Shown: in pieces, positions 44,845-54,081 of the stretch
Layout: each line of letters begins with the position of its first letter
Numbering within the stretch: position 1 is the stretch's first letter
NCBI RefSeq assembly: GCF_900142965.1
Contig: NZ_FRCQ01000023.1
Location: forward strand, 1 to 64,000
Direction of reading: 5' to 3'
DNA from: Rhizobacter sp. OV335
GTDB taxonomy: Bacteria > Pseudomonadota > Gammaproteobacteria > Burkholderiales > Burkholderiaceae_C
Length of the DNA stretch: 64,000 bases
The notes under the pieces: model-generated
The model's database searches: none
Seen by the model: the letters and a program-made list of their open reading frames with translations, nothing else
Told to the model about the DNA's origin: nothing
Position numbers and translations under genes: made by a program

Positions 44845-45969
44845 TCAGCGCTTCAACTGCCGCGTCGACTCGCGTGTCACCAGCAACGGCGGCGGCAGCT
44901 CGCCCTCCGGCGCTTCCCCACGCAGCATCGCCAGCACCGCGATCGCACCGAGCTCGCCGAGCTGGTAGATCGGCTGGCGGATCGTCGTCAGCGGCGGGAT
45001 CGAATACTGCGAGCCCGGCAGGTCGTCGAAGCCGACCAGGGCCACGTCGTCCGGGATGCGCAGGTTGCGCCGGTACAGCCCGAGCGCCGCGCCATACGCC
45101 GTCTGGTCGTTGGCCGCGAAGATCGCGCTGAAGTCGATGCGCGATTCGATCAAGTGGCTCACCGCCTTCAGCCCGCTGGCCTCGTTGAAATCGCCCTGCA
45201 CCACCAGCGTCGGGTCATACGCGATGCCGGCCTCCTTCAGCGCGCGGCGGTAACCCTCCTTGCGCTCGCGGGCATCGGCATGGTCGCGCGGGCCGAGGAT
45301 GTGCACGATGCGCCGGTGGCCGAGCTCGATCAGGTGCCGCGTCGCCATGCGCGCGGCCTCGACGTTCGCGAAGTTCAGGCTGTACAGGCCAGGGCCCGAC
45401 AGCTGGCGCCCGGTCACCACCGTCGGCACGCGCCGCGCCACCTGCATCAGCATCTCGTCGGGCAGCCGGCCGGTGAACATGATCATGCCGTCGACACGGC
45501 GCGACAGCAGCAGGTCGACGCACTTCTTCTCGTCGGCGGCCGTCCAGTGGCCGCTCGCGAACAGCGGCATGTAGCCGGCCGCGCCCAGCACCGCCTCGAT
45601 GCCGCGCAGGCCTTCGCCGTAGTACGGGCTGTCGATCGACTGCGTGACGACGCCGATGCTCAGCGTGCGCCCGCCGGCCAGCCCGCGCGCCACCGGGTTC
45701 GGCATGAAGCCCAGCGTGGCGATCGCGGCATCGACCGCCTGCTGCTTGGTGGGGCTCACCTTCGCGCTGCCGTTCAGGATGCGCGAGACGGTGCTCGACG
45801 ACACGCCCGCCAGGTCGGCCACCATCTGCAGCGTCACCGACGTGTCGGTCACGGTGACCGCCGCGGCCGGCACGCGCTTGCGCACGGCCTTGGCGCCGCT
45901 GCGCGGCGTGAGCTTCGGCGCAGGCTTCGGGGTGGTCTTGCGGGGGACCTTCTTGGAGATCGCCTTCAT
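44845..45969 (-). CDS. LacI family transcriptional regulator
   Basis: The 374-residue repressor has an N-terminal basic arm (about 1-40, Lys/Pro-rich), then the helix-turn-helix TLQMVADLAGVSSSTVSRIL with NGSAKVSPTKQQAV (hinge-side), and a periplasmic-binding-protein-like effector domain (IGVVTQSIDSPYYGEGLRGI, IFAANDQTAYGAAL, VGFDDLPGS). It would bind TGGAACCGGTTCCA-like sites and respond to a sugar or sugar acid. The start at 45969 is chosen because the upstream frame is unlike the family; 46017 is possible. The likely target is the haem lipoprotein. Confidence 0.9.
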   Translation of the reverse strand: MKAISKKVPRKTTPKPAPKLTPRSGAKAVRKRVPAAAVTVTDTSVTLQMVADLAGVSSSTVSRILNGSAKVSPTKQQAVDAAIATLGFMPNPVARGLAGGRTLSIGVVTQSIDSPYYGEGLRGIEAVLGAAGYMPLFASGHWTAADEKKCVDLLLSRRVDGMIMFTGRLPDEMLMQVARRVPTVVTGRQLSGPGLYSLNFANVEAARMATRHLIELGHRRIVHILGPRDHADARERKEGYRRALKEAGIAYDPTLVVQGDFNEASGLKAVSHLIESRIDFSAIFAANDQTAYGAALGLYRRNLRIPDDVALVGFDDLPGSQYSIPPLTTIRQPIYQLGELGAIAVLAMLRGEAPEGELPPPLLVTRESTRQLKR

Positions 45970-46096
45970 GCGTGGCCGTGCTGCTGTGGGGGAATCGAAA
46001 AGTGTACGTTCGTGCATCGATCCCGCGCCGCTTTGAAACACCCCCGAAGGAGCGTATCGGCACCCACGCAACATGAGGGAAAACCATGGCTCGCAA

Positions 46097-46108
46097 CTTG
46101 CATACAAG
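46097..46108. promoter_or_regulatory. Candidate GntR/FCD operator upstream of atzF
   Basis: CTTGCATACAAG, a near-perfect dyad 30 bp upstream of the atzF ATG. It resembles CTTGTATACATG at 63189, upstream of the other half of the ureide cluster, and the TTGTATACAA type bound by FCD-type GntR proteins such as the one encoded at 50028. Confidence 0.55.
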
Positions 46109-46138
46109 ATCGCATTCACGATTCAGGAGCCCGACCCC

Positions 46139-47968
46139 ATGCCCCTCGAGCCACGGACCTTGCGTGAACTGCAGCAGGCGCTGCGCGAAGGCACCCTGAC
46201 GGTGCGCCGCCTGATGGAGCGCGTGCTGCATGAGCGTGCACGGCACGCGGCCTCGGCCTGGATCGCCGCGCGGACCGACGCCGAGTTGCTGGCCGAAGCC
46301 GATGCCTGCGATGCCCGCGCGCGCGGCGAAGGCGCGGCGCCGTGGGAGCGACTGCCGCTGTTCGGCCTGCCGTTCGCGGTGAAGGACAACATCGACGTGG
46401 CCGGGCTGCCGACCACGGCCGCCTGCCCGGGCTTCGCGACCGGCCCGGCCGCGCGCCACGCGACCGCGGTGCAGCGGCTGGTCGATGCCGGCGCCATTCC
46501 CGTCGGCAAGACCAACCTCGACCAGTTCGCGACCGGCCTGGTCGGCACGCGCTCGCCGTACGGCGCGGTGCCGAACCCGTTCGATGCGGCGCATGTGAGT
46601 GGCGGTTCCAGTTCGGGCTCGGCCTATGTGGTCGCGACCGGCCAGGTGCCGTTCGCGCTCGGCACCGACACAGCGGGTTCTGGCCGGGTGCCGGCCGGCT
46701 TCTGCCACATCAGCGGGCTGAAGCCGACCAAGGGCTGGCTGCCGTCGACCGGCGTGGTGCCGGCCTGCCGCAGCCTCGACTGCATCTCGGTGTTCGCATT
46801 GACCCCGGAAGACGCCTGGGCGGTCGCGAGCCAGGCCGCCGGGCCCGATCCGCAGGATCCGTTCAGCCGCACGGCGCTGCCGCCGCGGCTGCGGCTGGAT
46901 GCGCTGCAGGACCTGGTGGTCGGCATGCCCGACCCGCTGGAGTTCTTCGGCGACACCCAGGCCCGCGACGCCTTCGACGCCGCGCTGCAGCACCTGCGCG
47001 CGCGCGGCTGCAAGCTGGTGCCGGTGCCGTTCGAGCCGCTCGCGCGCGTCGCTGCGCTGCTGTACCAGGGGCCGTGGGTGGCCGAGCGCTATGCCGCGGT
47101 CGGTGCCTTCCTCGACAGCCATCCGCCCGGCGCCGACCCCACCGTCGCGGCGATCGTGCGCAGCGGCCGCGCGCCGGCCGCTCACGAGCTGTTCGACGCG
47201 CAGTACACGCTGGCCGCGGCGCAGCGGCAAGCCGCCGCGATGTGGGCGCAGGTGGCGGTGCTGGTGGTGCCGAGCGCGCCGACCCACCCGACGCAGGCCG
47301 CGCTGCAGGCCGATCCGTTCGAGCCGAACCGGCGGCTCGGCCACTACACCAACTTCGTCAACCTGCTCGACATGGCCGCGCATGCACTGCCCGGCCCGAT
47401 GCGCGCTGACGGGCTGCCGGCCGGCGTGACGCTGATCGGGCCGGCGTTCAGCGATTTCGCGCTGGCCGGGCTCGCGGCCACGCTGGCGCGCGTGTTCGAA
47501 CCGACCGCCGGCGTGATGCGCCAGCCGATCGGCGCCGCGCCGGTGCTCGCCGCGAGCGCACCGGCGCAGCCGCTGCGGATGGTCGTCGTCGGCGCGCACA
47601 TGAGCGGGCTGGCGCTGAACTGGCAGCTGACCGAACGCGCCGGCCGGCTGCTGCGGCGCACGCACACCGCGCCGGCCTATCGCCTCTATTCGCTGACCGG
47701 CCACGCACCGACGCGACCCGCGCTGGTGCATGTGGGCCCCGAGGCGGGTCGCGCGGTCGACGTGGAGGTGTGGGAGATCGACGCGGCGCACGGCGGCAGC
47801 TTCCTGCAGATGGTCGGCCCGCCGCTCGCGCTCGGCACGGTGGAGTTGTCCGACGGCACGCAGGAGCGCGGCTTCGTCTGCGAGCCGCGTGGCGTGGCAG
47901 CAGGCGGCAGCGCGTTCGACATCACGGCCTACGGCGGCTGGCGCGGCTTCCTCGCTTCGCTGGGTTGA
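46139..47968 (+). CDS. atzF: Allophanate hydrolase AtzF
   Basis: A 609-residue amidase-signature enzyme that splits allophanate to ammonia and CO2. The N-terminal amidase domain holds the Lys82/Ser157/Ser181 triad with the family's spacing (K82 in FAVKDN, SGGSSSGSAYV, GTDTAGSG). The C-terminal about 120 residues (MVVVGAHMSGLALNWQLTER, YRLYSLTG, GFVCEP) are the AtzF_C domain, which sets this apart from plain amidases and is the decarboxylation-supporting part. AGGAGC precedes 46139. It heads the atzF-G-E-H operon. Confidence 0.95.
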   Translation: MPLEPRTLRELQQALREGTLTVRRLMERVLHERARHAASAWIAARTDAELLAEADACDARARGEGAAPWERLPLFGLPFAVKDNIDVAGLPTTAACPGFATGPAARHATAVQRLVDAGAIPVGKTNLDQFATGLVGTRSPYGAVPNPFDAAHVSGGSSSGSAYVVATGQVPFALGTDTAGSGRVPAGFCHISGLKPTKGWLPSTGVVPACRSLDCISVFALTPEDAWAVASQAAGPDPQDPFSRTALPPRLRLDALQDLVVGMPDPLEFFGDTQARDAFDAALQHLRARGCKLVPVPFEPLARVAALLYQGPWVAERYAAVGAFLDSHPPGADPTVAAIVRSGRAPAAHELFDAQYTLAAAQRQAAAMWAQVAVLVVPSAPTHPTQAALQADPFEPNRRLGHYTNFVNLLDMAAHALPGPMRADGLPAGVTLIGPAFSDFALAGLAATLARVFEPTAGVMRQPIGAAPVLAASAPAQPLRMVVVGAHMSGLALNWQLTERAGRLLRRTHTAPAYRLYSLTGHAPTRPALVHVGPEAGRAVDVEVWEIDAAHGGSFLQMVGPPLALGTVELSDGTQERGFVCEPRGVAAGGSAFDITAYGGWRGFLASLG

Positions 47969-48009
47969 GCACGGTCCTTGCAGCACTCCCGCGCAAGGAG
48001 GTCTCCGCC

Positions 48010-48228
48010 ATGACCGACACCGCGCCATCCGACATCCTCGATTTCGTGCGCGCCAGCGCCCGGCTGCTGGAGCTGCCGCTCGACGAGGCGCAACTCGCGC
48101 GCGTCGCGACGCACCTGGCCCGCACGCGCACGATGGTGGCGCCGCTGCGCCTGCTGCCGCTGGGCGCCGAGCTGGAGCCGGCCGAGATCTACTGCCCGGC
48201 GCCGTTTCCGGCCGAGGATCCGGCATGA
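48010..48228 (+). CDS. atzG: AtzG-like small subunit (DUF4089)
   Basis: A 72-residue helical protein matching DUF4089 (DFVRASARLLELPLDEAQLA, VATHLARTRTMVAPLRLLPL). AtzG forms a heterotetramer with AtzE and stabilises it. A perfect AAGGAGGT site stands seven bases before the ATG at 48010, and its stop overlaps the atzE start (ATGA), ensuring balanced synthesis. Confidence 0.9.
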   Translation: MTDTAPSDILDFVRASARLLELPLDEAQLARVATHLARTRTMVAPLRLLPLGAELEPAEIYCPAPFPAEDPA

Positions 48229-49643
48229 CCGCGCGGCATTCGGTGCATGCAGGGGGCATGAGCACCGGCATGTCCATCGTGCGCGCGGTGCGCAGCGGCG
48301 AGATGCTGGCCGAAGAGGCGCTCGAGCACTGCATCGCCCGCATCGAGGTCTGCGACGCGCGCGTCAACGCCTTCACCGACGGCACCTTCGAGCGCGCGGT
48401 GCGCGAGGCGCGCGCGGTCGATGCGCAGCGCGCCCGCGGCGAGGTGCTGCCGGCGCTGGCCGGGCTGCCGTATGCGGTGAAGAACCTGTTCGACATCGAG
48501 GGCCTGACGACGCGTGCCGGCAGCAAGGTCCGCCAGGGCGAACCGCCGGCCACGGCCGACGCCGCACTGGTCGAGCGCCTGCGCGCGGCCGGCGCGGTGC
48601 TGGTCGGCGCGCTGAACATGGACGAGTTCGCGTACGGCTTCACCACCGAGAACAGCCACTACGGCCCGAGCCGCAACCCGCGCGACCTCGCGCGCACGGC
48701 CGGCGGATCGTCCGGCGGCTGCGGCGCCGCGGTCGCGGCCGGCCAGGTGCCGGTGACGCTCGGCTCCGACACCAACGGCTCGATCCGCGTGCCGTCGTCG
48801 CTGTGCGGCGTGTGGGGGCTGAAGCCGACCTTCGGGCGCTTGTCGCGGCGCGGCAGCTTCCCGTTCGTCGCGAGCCTCGACCACCTGGGACCGTTCGCCC
48901 GCAGCGTCGAGGACCTGGCCGCCACCTACGACGCGATGCAGGGCCCCGACGCGGCGGACCCCGGCTGCCATGCCGAACGCGTGCAGCCGGCGCTGCAGCA
49001 GATCGGCCACCCGCTGACCGGCCTGCGCATCGGCGTGCTGGACGGCTACTTCGACGAGCACGCCGGGCCGGCGGCGCAGCGGGCGGTCGCGATCGCGGCC
49101 GAGGTGCTGCATGCGACCCGCCGCGTGCAATGGCCCGATGCCGCGCTCGCGCGCGCCGCCGCCTTCGTGACCAGCGCGGCCGAGGGCGGCGCGCTGCACC
49201 TGCCGACGCTGCGCGAGCGCGCGGCCGACTACGAGCCGCTGTCGGTCGACCGCTTCATCGCCGGCGCGCTGCAGCCGGCCGAGTGGTACGTGCGGGCGCA
49301 GCGCTTCCGGCGCCTGTACCGCGAGCGCGTCAACGCGCTGTTCGCCGACTGGGACGTGCTGCTCGCGCCGGCGACGCCGGTGCAGGCCACGCTGCTCGGT
49401 GCCGAGAGCTTCGACCTGAATGGCGTCGCGATGCCGACGCGCCCGTCGATGGGCCTGCTGACGCAGCCGGTGTCGTTCGCCGGCTGCCCGGTGGTGGCGG
49501 CGCCGCTGTGGCCGGACGGCCTGCTGAAGCTGCCGATCGGCGTGCAGGTGATCGCCGCGCCGTGGCGCGAGGACCTGGCGCTGCGCGTGGCGCGCTCGCT
49601 GGAGGCGAGCGGCGCGGCGGTGTCGCCGGTCGCCGGGATCTGA
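48225..49643 (+). CDS. atzE: 1-carboxybiuret hydrolase subunit AtzE (amidase family)
   Basis: A 472-residue amidase with the triad Lys86, Ser162, Ser186 ([26 protein letters not shown]). Together with AtzG it deaminates 1-carboxybiuret to 1,3-dicarboxyurea, the step missing from the older picture of cyanuric acid degradation. HpxY of the oxalurate/allantoin pathway is of the same family, and function cannot be told from sequence alone. Between atzG and atzH the assignment fits best. Confidence 0.9.
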   Translation: MTARHSVHAGGMSTGMSIVRAVRSGEMLAEEALEHCIARIEVCDARVNAFTDGTFERAVREARAVDAQRARGEVLPALAGLPYAVKNLFDIEGLTTRAGSKVRQGEPPATADAALVERLRAAGAVLVGALNMDEFAYGFTTENSHYGPSRNPRDLARTAGGSSGGCGAAVAAGQVPVTLGSDTNGSIRVPSSLCGVWGLKPTFGRLSRRGSFPFVASLDHLGPFARSVEDLAATYDAMQGPDAADPGCHAERVQPALQQIGHPLTGLRIGVLDGYFDEHAGPAAQRAVAIAAEVLHATRRVQWPDAALARAAAFVTSAAEGGALHLPTLRERAADYEPLSVDRFIAGALQPAEWYVRAQRFRRLYRERVNALFADWDVLLAPATPVQATLLGAESFDLNGVAMPTRPSMGLLTQPVSFAGCPVVAAPLWPDGLLKLPIGVQVIAAPWREDLALRVARSLEASGAAVSPVAGI

Positions 49644-49656
49644 GGCCTGCACCCGC

Positions 49657-50031
49657 ATGGAGATCAACCGCCCCGATGTGCTGGCCGTGCTGACCGCGGC
49701 CTTCGAGCGCTACGAGCGCGCGCTGGTCGGCAACGACGTCGCGGTGCTCGACGAGCTGTTCTGGGACAGCCCGCACACGCTGCGCTACGGCGTCGGCGAG
49801 AACCTGTACGGCATCGCCGCGATCCGTGCCTTCCGCTCGGCGCGGCCGGCGACCGGCCTCGCGCGCAGCGTGCTGCGCACGCAGGTCACGACCTACGGCG
49901 AGGATTTCGCGACCACCCACATCGAGTTCCAGCGCGAGGGCGGCACGCGGCCCGGCCGGCAGACGCAGACCTGGATGCGCACCCCTGACGGCTGGCGTGT
50001 CGTATCGGCCCATGTAAGCTTGATGGGATGA
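49657..50031 (+). CDS. atzH: AtzH/HpxZ-like NTF2-fold protein (DUF3225)
   Basis: This 124-residue NTF2-like protein matches DUF3225 ([50 protein letters not shown]). In Pseudomonas ADP AtzH converts 1,3-dicarboxyurea to allophanate; the related HpxZ belongs to oxalurate catabolism. The position after atzG-atzE favours the first. Its stop overlaps the regulator start (ATGA). Confidence 0.88.
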   Translation: MEINRPDVLAVLTAAFERYERALVGNDVAVLDELFWDSPHTLRYGVGENLYGIAAIRAFRSARPATGLARSVLRTQVTTYGEDFATTHIEFQREGGTRPGRQTQTWMRTPDGWRVVSAHVSLMG

Positions 50032-50741
50032 AACCGCTGGCCACGAAGACCGCCCCGCGCGCCAACCCCCGCGAACTGACCCGCGCCGAAGGCGCCTACC
50101 GCCGCATCAAGGCGGCGATCTTCGACTTCGTGCTGCTGCCCGGCGACGGCTTCACCGAGAGCGACATGGCCGAGCGGCTCGAGATGTCGCGCACGCCGGT
50201 GCGCGAGGCGCTGTTCCGGCTCGAGCTCGAAGGCTATGTGCAGGTGGCCTTCCGCAGCGGCTGGAGCGTGTCGCCGTTCGATTTCCGCAAGCTGGAGGAG
50301 CTGTACGACCTGCGGGTGGTGCTGGAGGCCACCGCGGTCGACCGGCTGTGCGCAGCCGAGCCGATGCCCGACCTGGGGCTGCTGAAGGCGACCTGGCTGG
50401 TGCCCGAGAAGGAGCGCAAGGCCGACACTGCCGAAGTCGCGGCGCTCGACGAGGCCTTCCATGCGACGCTGGTGTCGGCCGCCGGCAACCTGGAGATGGC
50501 GCGCGTGCATGCCGACGTGACCGATGGCATCCGCATCGTGCGCCGGCTCGATTTCACGCAGCCGCCGCGCATCAGCGCGACCTACGACGAGCACGCGAAG
50601 ATCCTGAAGGCCATCCTGGCGCGGCGCGCCGACGCGGCCAAGCTGATGCTGCGCACCCACATCGAGGCGAGCAAGGCCGAGGTGCGCAAGATCACGCTGC
50701 ACAAGCTGCACAGCGCGCGGCCGGTGGCCGGAGAACTGTGA
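50028..50741 (+). CDS. GntR family (FCD) transcriptional regulator
   Basis: The 237-residue regulator has an N-terminal winged helix (about 20-85: [40 protein letters not shown]) and an all-helical FCD effector domain with the metal-site residues in [14 protein letters not shown] and THIEASK. Such regulators repress catabolic operons and release on substrate binding. It is coupled to atzH, and probably acts at CTTGTATACATG-like sites at 46097 and 63189. Confidence 0.92.
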   Translation: MKPLATKTAPRANPRELTRAEGAYRRIKAAIFDFVLLPGDGFTESDMAERLEMSRTPVREALFRLELEGYVQVAFRSGWSVSPFDFRKLEELYDLRVVLEATAVDRLCAAEPMPDLGLLKATWLVPEKERKADTAEVAALDEAFHATLVSAAGNLEMARVHADVTDGIRIVRRLDFTQPPRISATYDEHAKILKAILARRADAAKLMLRTHIEASKAEVRKITLHKLHSARPVAGEL

Positions 50742-50745
50742 AACG

Positions 50746-50770
50746 CCGTTCGGACTGAGCCTGTCGAAGG
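50746..50770. repeat. Interspersed repeat, inverted copy
   Basis: CCGTTCGGACTGAGCCTG continues TCGAAGG; it is the reverse-oriented form of the repeat at 44809 and follows the gntR stop by a few bases. Confidence 0.6.
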
Positions 50771-50837
50771 CCCCGTCACCCACTGCCGTTATGCTTGTCG
50801 GCCCCAAAACCCACGCCCACGAAGCGAAGGTGTGCCC

Positions 50838-51704
50838 ATGTGGCTGAAAACGTTGCGGAGCCTGCTGCTCTGTATCCCGCTGCTGGCGGCGGCCGCGCCT
50901 CCGGCCGCCCCGCTGGCCACGCTGACCATCGTCGACGGCGAGGCCGTGCTGATCCGTGAGGCCGCCCGCTTCGCGCCGGCCGAAGGCGTGCGCCTGCTGC
51001 GCGAAGACATCGTCGAGACCGGCACCCAGGGCCGCCTGCTGCGCATCGAGTTCCCCGACGGCCTGATCGCCGACCTCGGCCCCGCGACCCGGGTGCAGAT
51101 CGCCCCCAGGCTCGCCGGCCGCGCGCCCGGCCGCTTCTACCTGCTGCAGGGCTGGGTCAAGGTGACGGCGCCAGCCTCGGCGGCCGGCCCGGTCTTCAAC
51201 AGCCTGCTGTTCGATGCGACCGCCGTCGCGCAGCGCGCCGTCGTGTCGGTGCAGGCGCAGGATGCCTACGTCTTCGCCGAGGCCGGCGAGGTCGCCCTCG
51301 TCGAGCTGCTCGACGGCCGGCCGCTCGGCAACCTCGCGCTGAAGGGCGAGCAGTTCATGACCCGCGCCGGCGCCCCGAAGGCCACCGTGGCAGCGCGCCC
51401 GAACGCGGCCTTCATCCAGCGCGTGCCGAAGGATTTCCTCGACACGCTGCCGTCGCGGCTGGAGCGCTTCAAGAACCGCGAGGTCGAGCCAGCGCGACTC
51501 TCGGGCATCGCCTACGACGACGTGGCGGCCTGGATCGATGCCGAGGCCGGCCTGCGGGCGGGGTTCGTGCCGCGCTGGAAGGGCGAGGCCCGCAACCCGG
51601 ATTTCCGGCGTGGCCTGGTCGGCACGCTGCGCGCCCACCCGGAGTGGGACCGCACGCTGTTCCCGGAAAAGTACCTGCCCAAGAAGGTCGAAGCCCGGCC
51701 ATGA
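50838..51704 (+). CDS. FecR domain exported protein
   Basis: A 288-residue exported protein with a signal peptide (about 1-26) and a FecR-like beta domain (LATLTIVDGEAVLIREAARF, EDIVETGTQGRLLRIEFPDG, RFYLLQGWVKV). A C-terminal helical region has several charged motifs and ends basic (KYLPKKVEARP). No TonB receptor or ECF sigma is adjacent, so it is not a classical FecIRA regulator; it precedes a haem sensor and a Ser/Thr kinase. The ATG at 50838 is preferred to the GTG at 50832. Confidence 0.8.
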   Translation: MWLKTLRSLLLCIPLLAAAAPPAAPLATLTIVDGEAVLIREAARFAPAEGVRLLREDIVETGTQGRLLRIEFPDGLIADLGPATRVQIAPRLAGRAPGRFYLLQGWVKVTAPASAAGPVFNSLLFDATAVAQRAVVSVQAQDAYVFAEAGEVALVELLDGRPLGNLALKGEQFMTRAGAPKATVAARPNAAFIQRVPKDFLDTLPSRLERFKNREVEPARLSGIAYDDVAAWIDAEAGLRAGFVPRWKGEARNPDFRRGLVGTLRAHPEWDRTLFPEKYLPKKVEARP

Positions 51705-51783
51705 CGCCGGCGCATGCGTCCGCGCTGTTGCGTCCGTTTCTGCATCCCGTTCGTAAGTCCCGGCACCACCCCCAAGAGGCCCC

Positions 51784-52653
51784 ATGAAGCTGCTGCTCAA
51801 ATTCAACCTGGTGTTCCTGATCGTGTTCGCGCTCGGCCTGGGCGCCGCCGGGTACATCGCCCGCGCGCTGCTGCAGCAGAACGCCCACGACGAAGTGCTG
51901 GACCGCGCGCGGCTGCTGATGGAGAACGCGCTGGCGGTCAGCTCCTACACCGCGACGCAGATCGCGCCGCTGCTGGAGACGCAGATGAAGTACACCTTCC
52001 TGCCGCAGTCGGTGCCCGCCTACTCGTCGACCGAGGTGCTGAACACGCTGCGCAAGGACCACCCGGAGTACGCCTACAAGCCGGCGATGCTGAACCCGAC
52101 CAACCCGCGCGACCGCGCGCAGGACTGGGAAGAAGACGTGATCCAGCAGTTCCGCCAGAACCCGGAGCGCAGCGAGTTCGTCGGCCAGCGCGTGACGCCC
52201 ACGGGCCCGGTCACCTACATCGCGCGGCCGATCAAGCTGTCGAACCCGGTGTGCCTGCGCTGCCACAGCACGGTCGACGCGGCCCCGAAACCGATGGTCG
52301 ACAAGTACGGCCCGGCCAACGGCTTCGGCTGGACCATGACCGAGGTGCTGGGCGCGCAGATCGTGTCGGTGCCGATGTCGGTGCCGCTGGAGCGCGCCGA
52401 CCGCGCGTTCCGCGTCGTGATGGCGCTGCTGGCCGGCGTGTTCCTGCTGATCGTGCTGGCGCTGAACCTGATGCTGTGGCAGCTGGTGCTCCGGCCGGTG
52501 AGCCGGCTGTCGACGCTGTCGGACCGGGTCAGCCTGGGCGAGCTCGACGCGCCGGAGTTCAACACGAAATCGCGTGACGAAATCGGCGTTCTGGCCGAAT
52601 CCTTCGCCCGCATGCGCAAGAGCCTGGTGCATGCCTTGAAGCTCCTGGAGTGA
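51784..52653 (+). CDS. DUF3365 (Tll0287-like) membrane haem sensor with HAMP
   Basis: A 289-residue protein with transmembrane segments at about 7-29 and 208-232 flanking a periplasmic DUF3365 domain that holds a c-type haem motif Cys157-Leu-Arg-Cys160-His161. A HAMP domain (about 233-289) ends the protein, with no kinase or methyl-accepting domain. Signals sensed at the haem (redox, O2/NO) would be passed to a separate partner, most simply the Ser/Thr kinase encoded 16 bp downstream. Confidence 0.9.
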   Translation: MKLLLKFNLVFLIVFALGLGAAGYIARALLQQNAHDEVLDRARLLMENALAVSSYTATQIAPLLETQMKYTFLPQSVPAYSSTEVLNTLRKDHPEYAYKPAMLNPTNPRDRAQDWEEDVIQQFRQNPERSEFVGQRVTPTGPVTYIARPIKLSNPVCLRCHSTVDAAPKPMVDKYGPANGFGWTMTEVLGAQIVSVPMSVPLERADRAFRVVMALLAGVFLLIVLALNLMLWQLVLRPVSRLSTLSDRVSLGELDAPEFNTKSRDEIGVLAESFARMRKSLVHALKLLE

Positions 52654-52669
52654 AATACCTCGCGCGACC

Positions 52670-54061
52670 ATGAAGCACCCTGAGCAACTCGGCAAGTACC
52701 CGATCACCGGCGTGATCGGCGAAGGTGCCATGGGCGTGGTGTACAAGGCGTTCGACCCGGTCATCCAGCGGCCGGTGGCGATCAAGACGATCCGCAAGCA
52801 CCTGGTGGGCGAGGACCTGTCGGGCTCGTCCACCGCCGAGCGCTTCCGCAACGAGGCGCAGGCGGTCGGGCGCATGTCGCACCCGAACATCGTGCCGATC
52901 TACGAGTACGGCGAAGACGACGACACCGCGTTCATCGCGATGGAATACGTCGAGGGCCGCACGCTGTCGAAGATCCTGGCCGCGACCCCGCGCCTGCCCG
53001 AGGTCGACATCCTGAAGCTGATGGACCAGCTGCTCGATGCGCTGGACTGCGCGCACCGCCACGGCGTGTGGCACCGGGACATCAAGCCGGCCAACCTGAT
53101 GGTCACCGCGACCGGGCAGCTGAAGGTGACCGACTTCGGCATCGCCCGCATCGAGTCGCAGGTGCTGACGCAGATCACCTCGACCATCGGCACGCCCGGC
53201 TACATGGCGCCGGAGCAGTACCTCGGCGAGAACGTGGACCACCGTGTCGACGTGTTCGCGGCCGGCGTGCTGCTGTACGGCATGCTCGTCGGGCAGGCGC
53301 CGTTCCGCGGTTCGCCCGAGACGGCGATGTACAAGGTGCTGAACGACGAGCCCACCGCGCCGAGCAAGATCGACATCGCGCCGCGGCCGCCGTTCTACGA
53401 CAGCATCGTCGCGAGCGCGATGGCGAAGAAGCCGCAGGCGCGCTTCGCGAGCGCGGCGCTGTTCCGCCAGGCGCTCGCGAAGCGCGTGCTGCCGACGGAC
53501 GACGATGAATCGGAAACGACCGTGATCATGGCCCCGCGCGCGGCCGGGCCGGCGTCGGCTGATCCGCACGCGCCGACGACGCCGCTGTCGGCCGGGTCGG
53601 GCCGCACCACCACGCCGCTGACCGGCTGGGATCCGCAGACGCTGGCGCGCGTCGAACTCGCGCTGGCCTCGTTCGTCGGGCCGGTGGCGAAGGTGCTGGT
53701 GCGCAACGCGGCGCGTTTCAGCACCGACCTGCCGGGCCTGGCGGCCAAGGTCTGCGAGCACCTGGGCAGCGATGCCGACCGGGCGCGCTTCACCGCGAAG
53801 CTGGGCGCGACCGGCACGCAGGCGATGTCGCACCCGGTGAACCCGTCGCTGCCGACCGGGCACCATGCGCTGACCGACGAGGTGGTCACGCAGTCGCGCA
53901 AGGTGTTGACGGCCCACCTAGGGCCGATCGCGGGGGTGCTGGTGAAGAAGGCGCAAGCCAAGGCGCAATCGCACGAGCAGTTCATCGCGCTGCTGGCGGA
54001 GAACGCGGCGGCGGGGAAAGAGCGCGAGAAGTTGATCGAGGCGCTGCGGCGCGGGGCGTAG
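52670..54061 (+). CDS. Serine/threonine protein kinase
   Basis: The 463-residue kinase has a complete Hanks-type domain (about 9-270): GEGAMGVVY, Lys39 (VAIKTI), HRDIKPAN with Asp137, DFG at 155-157, and GTPGYMAPEQ. There is no transmembrane segment. After a Pro/Thr linker (about 280-330) come two similar helical segments, near 325-375 and 403-460 (for example VGPVAKVLVRNAARFSTDLP and LGPIAGVLVKKAQAKAQSHE), a duplicated domain I do not recognise. The preceding haem/HAMP protein is a likely input. Confidence 0.92.
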   Translation: MKHPEQLGKYPITGVIGEGAMGVVYKAFDPVIQRPVAIKTIRKHLVGEDLSGSSTAERFRNEAQAVGRMSHPNIVPIYEYGEDDDTAFIAMEYVEGRTLSKILAATPRLPEVDILKLMDQLLDALDCAHRHGVWHRDIKPANLMVTATGQLKVTDFGIARIESQVLTQITSTIGTPGYMAPEQYLGENVDHRVDVFAAGVLLYGMLVGQAPFRGSPETAMYKVLNDEPTAPSKIDIAPRPPFYDSIVASAMAKKPQARFASAALFRQALAKRVLPTDDDESETTVIMAPRAAGPASADPHAPTTPLSAGSGRTTTPLTGWDPQTLARVELALASFVGPVAKVLVRNAARFSTDLPGLAAKVCEHLGSDADRARFTAKLGATGTQAMSHPVNPSLPTGHHALTDEVVTQSRKVLTAHLGPIAGVLVKKAQAKAQSHEQFIALLAENAAAGKEREKLIEALRRGA

Positions 54062-54081
54062 GCGCGCCGGGCTCTGGCGGG

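Noticed and set aside
41963-44968. About 1000-codon open frame antisense to the haem lipoprotein
   Set aside because: Arg/His/Gly/Val-rich shadow of the real gene; no domain and no ribosome site.
45215-48646. About 1140-codon minus-strand frame across lacI and atzF
   Set aside because: Shadow of atzF and of lacI in another frame; low-complexity Arg/Ala composition.
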